A DNA stretch of 64,000 bases from Lysobacter alkalisoli (lineage in GTDB: Bacteria; Pseudomonadota; Gammaproteobacteria; Xanthomonadales; Xanthomonadaceae), in assembly GCF_006547045.1 (NCBI RefSeq), contig NZ_CP041242.1, positions 230,001 through 294,000 on the forward strand, written 5' to 3'. The position numbers were made by a program, and so were the translations under genes. The notes under the pieces are model-generated. The model was given only the letters and a program-made list of their open reading frames with translations, was not told the DNA's origin and did not search any database. The first letter of the stretch is position 1; the number at the start of each line of letters is the position of its first letter. Positions 63,247-64,000 of the stretch are shown piece by piece.

Positions 63247-64000
63247 TCATGCTTCGGAGTCGGGGTCCCGGGGTCCGGATGCCGCAGTTTCGAGTCCGAG
63301 GATTTCCTCCACCCGGCCCGCCACCGGCGTGGCACTGATTCCCAGCCGCGCCAAGCCATCCTCGATGCTGATCGAGTCCAGCTGCAGCGAGCGCCAGTTG
63401 TCGCGGCTGATCGGTTTGCCGGGCAGGAGTTCGCCGATGTCGGCCTGCAGCTTGCCGAGGGCTTCCGGCAGCGGCAGCACCATGCGCCAGCGGCGGCGGG
63501 CCTTTGCGGTCAGGCGGATGATGTCGGCGAGGCTGAGGACGTCGGGACCGACCAGCGGGTAGGTCTGGCCGTATGTGGCCGGGGCGTCGATGGCGCGGGC
63601 GAAGGCCTCGACCACGTCGCCGATCCAGACCGGCTGGAAGCGCGCCTCGGCGCGTCCGACCGGCAGTACCGGCGCCAGTTTGAGCAGCTTGTCGAAGCGA
63701 CAGAACAGGCCGTCGCCGGGGCCGGCGATCACCGAGGGGCGGAAGATCGTCCAGTCCAGCCTTGACGCACGCACCTCGCGTTCGGCATGGCCGCGTGCCT
63801 GCAGGTAGTGGCTGTCGCCGAGGCCGGCGTTGAGCGCGCTCATCTGCAGCAGCCGGCGCACGCCATTGTCGTGCATGGCGGTCAGCAGCGAGCGGGTCAA
63901 TTCGGTGAATACCTGCTCGAAGCCTTCACCGCTGTCGCCCTTCTCGTTGAGGATGCCGACCAGGTTGACCACCGTGTCGGCGTCGTCGAGCACCGCGCGC
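63247..64000 (-). CDS. NDUFA9-like NAD(P)-binding epimerase/dehydratase family protein, partial
   Basis: The C-terminal 250 residues are in the window; the 5' end lies beyond 64000. Atypical extended SDR: DDADTVVNLVGILNEKGDSG, VRRLLQMSALNAGLGDSHYL, ARGHAEREVRASRLDWTIFR with PSVIAGPGDGLFCRFDKLLK, and FQPVWIGDVVEAFARAID. These blocks match the complex I NDUFA9 subunit family of bacterial proteins, whose role is not settled (a quinone-related reductase has been proposed). The N-terminal GxxGxxG dinucleotide loop would be outside the window. Confidence 0.88.
   Translation of the reverse strand, partial: RAVLDDADTVVNLVGILNEKGDSGEGFEQVFTELTRSLLTAMHDNGVRRLLQMSALNAGLGDSHYLQARGHAEREVRASRLDWTIFRPSVIAGPGDGLFCRFDKLLKLAPVLPVGRAEARFQPVWIGDVVEAFARAIDAPATYGQTYPLVGPDVLSLADIIRLTAKARRRWRMVLPLPEALGKLQADIGELLPGKPISRDNWRSLQLDSISIEDGLARLGISATPVAGRVEEILGLETAASGPRDPDSEA

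Overview
The window is chromosomal DNA of a high-GC gammaproteobacterium, most likely Lysobacterales/Xanthomonadales (Lysobacter, Luteimonas or a relative). This rests on the gene families and order: a coxBA-ctaG-coxC-SURF1-ctaA-cyoE cluster, rpsU-yqeY-dnaG, secreted subtilase and S9/M28 peptidases, large TonB-dependent receptors, and abundant structured intergenic repeats. Species cannot be fixed from what I can see.

Layout. 1-1403: 3' part of a 23S rRNA gene, a 190 bp spacer, 5S rRNA and the operon terminator. 2042-9422: secreted subtilase, CysB-like LysR regulator, PF10014 2OG-Fe dioxygenase, M28 lipoprotein peptidase, a 3 x 121 bp tandem repeat and a beta-helix repeat protein. 9587-13845: gpmI-envC-ctp (glycolysis, divisome amidase activation, S41 protease). 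13890-16909: CHRD protein, rhomboid protease, FadL-type porin. 17577-23894: frameshifted TonB receptor and putA. 24295-32663: cytochrome c oxidase genes with assembly factors and haem A synthesis. 32698-35655: ybhPON-type operon (phosphoesterase, cardiolipin synthase, membrane protein). 35797-39059: S9 peptidase and an aberrant M19 dipeptidase. 39221-42994: dnaG, yihY, yqeY, rpsU. 43169-50529: tsaD, folB, mechanosensitive channel, folK, DUF6159, pteridine reductase, MidA-type methyltransferase, VanZ-like protein. 50691-54739: TonB receptor and cca. 54869-60189: a 1668-residue RHS protein with an AT-rich C-terminal tip and a one-base-overlapping candidate immunity gene, followed by an IS3-type remnant. 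60561-64000: polytopic membrane protein, Xre regulator, partial NDUFA9-like gene.

The most unusual signal is intergenic. Four copies (1523-1945, 16965-17381, 20219-20632, 47554-47983) of a roughly 420 bp element have about 20 bp imperfect terminal inverted repeats and two long hairpin arms. The arms show compensatory base changes between copies, and every copy abuts a hairpin terminator. Separate repeat families are a 121 bp tandem unit, a GTAGCCCGGG palindrome with a perfect 30 bp stem, and a short hairpin shared by the rRNA spacer and the cox operon.

At least six single-base insertions, mostly in homopolymers, break conserved genes (TonB receptor, putA, coxB, ybhN twice, Xre regulator). 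Because putA and coxB are conserved, uncorrected sequencing error is a more likely cause than real decay. Starts and ends of those genes assume the shift is repaired.
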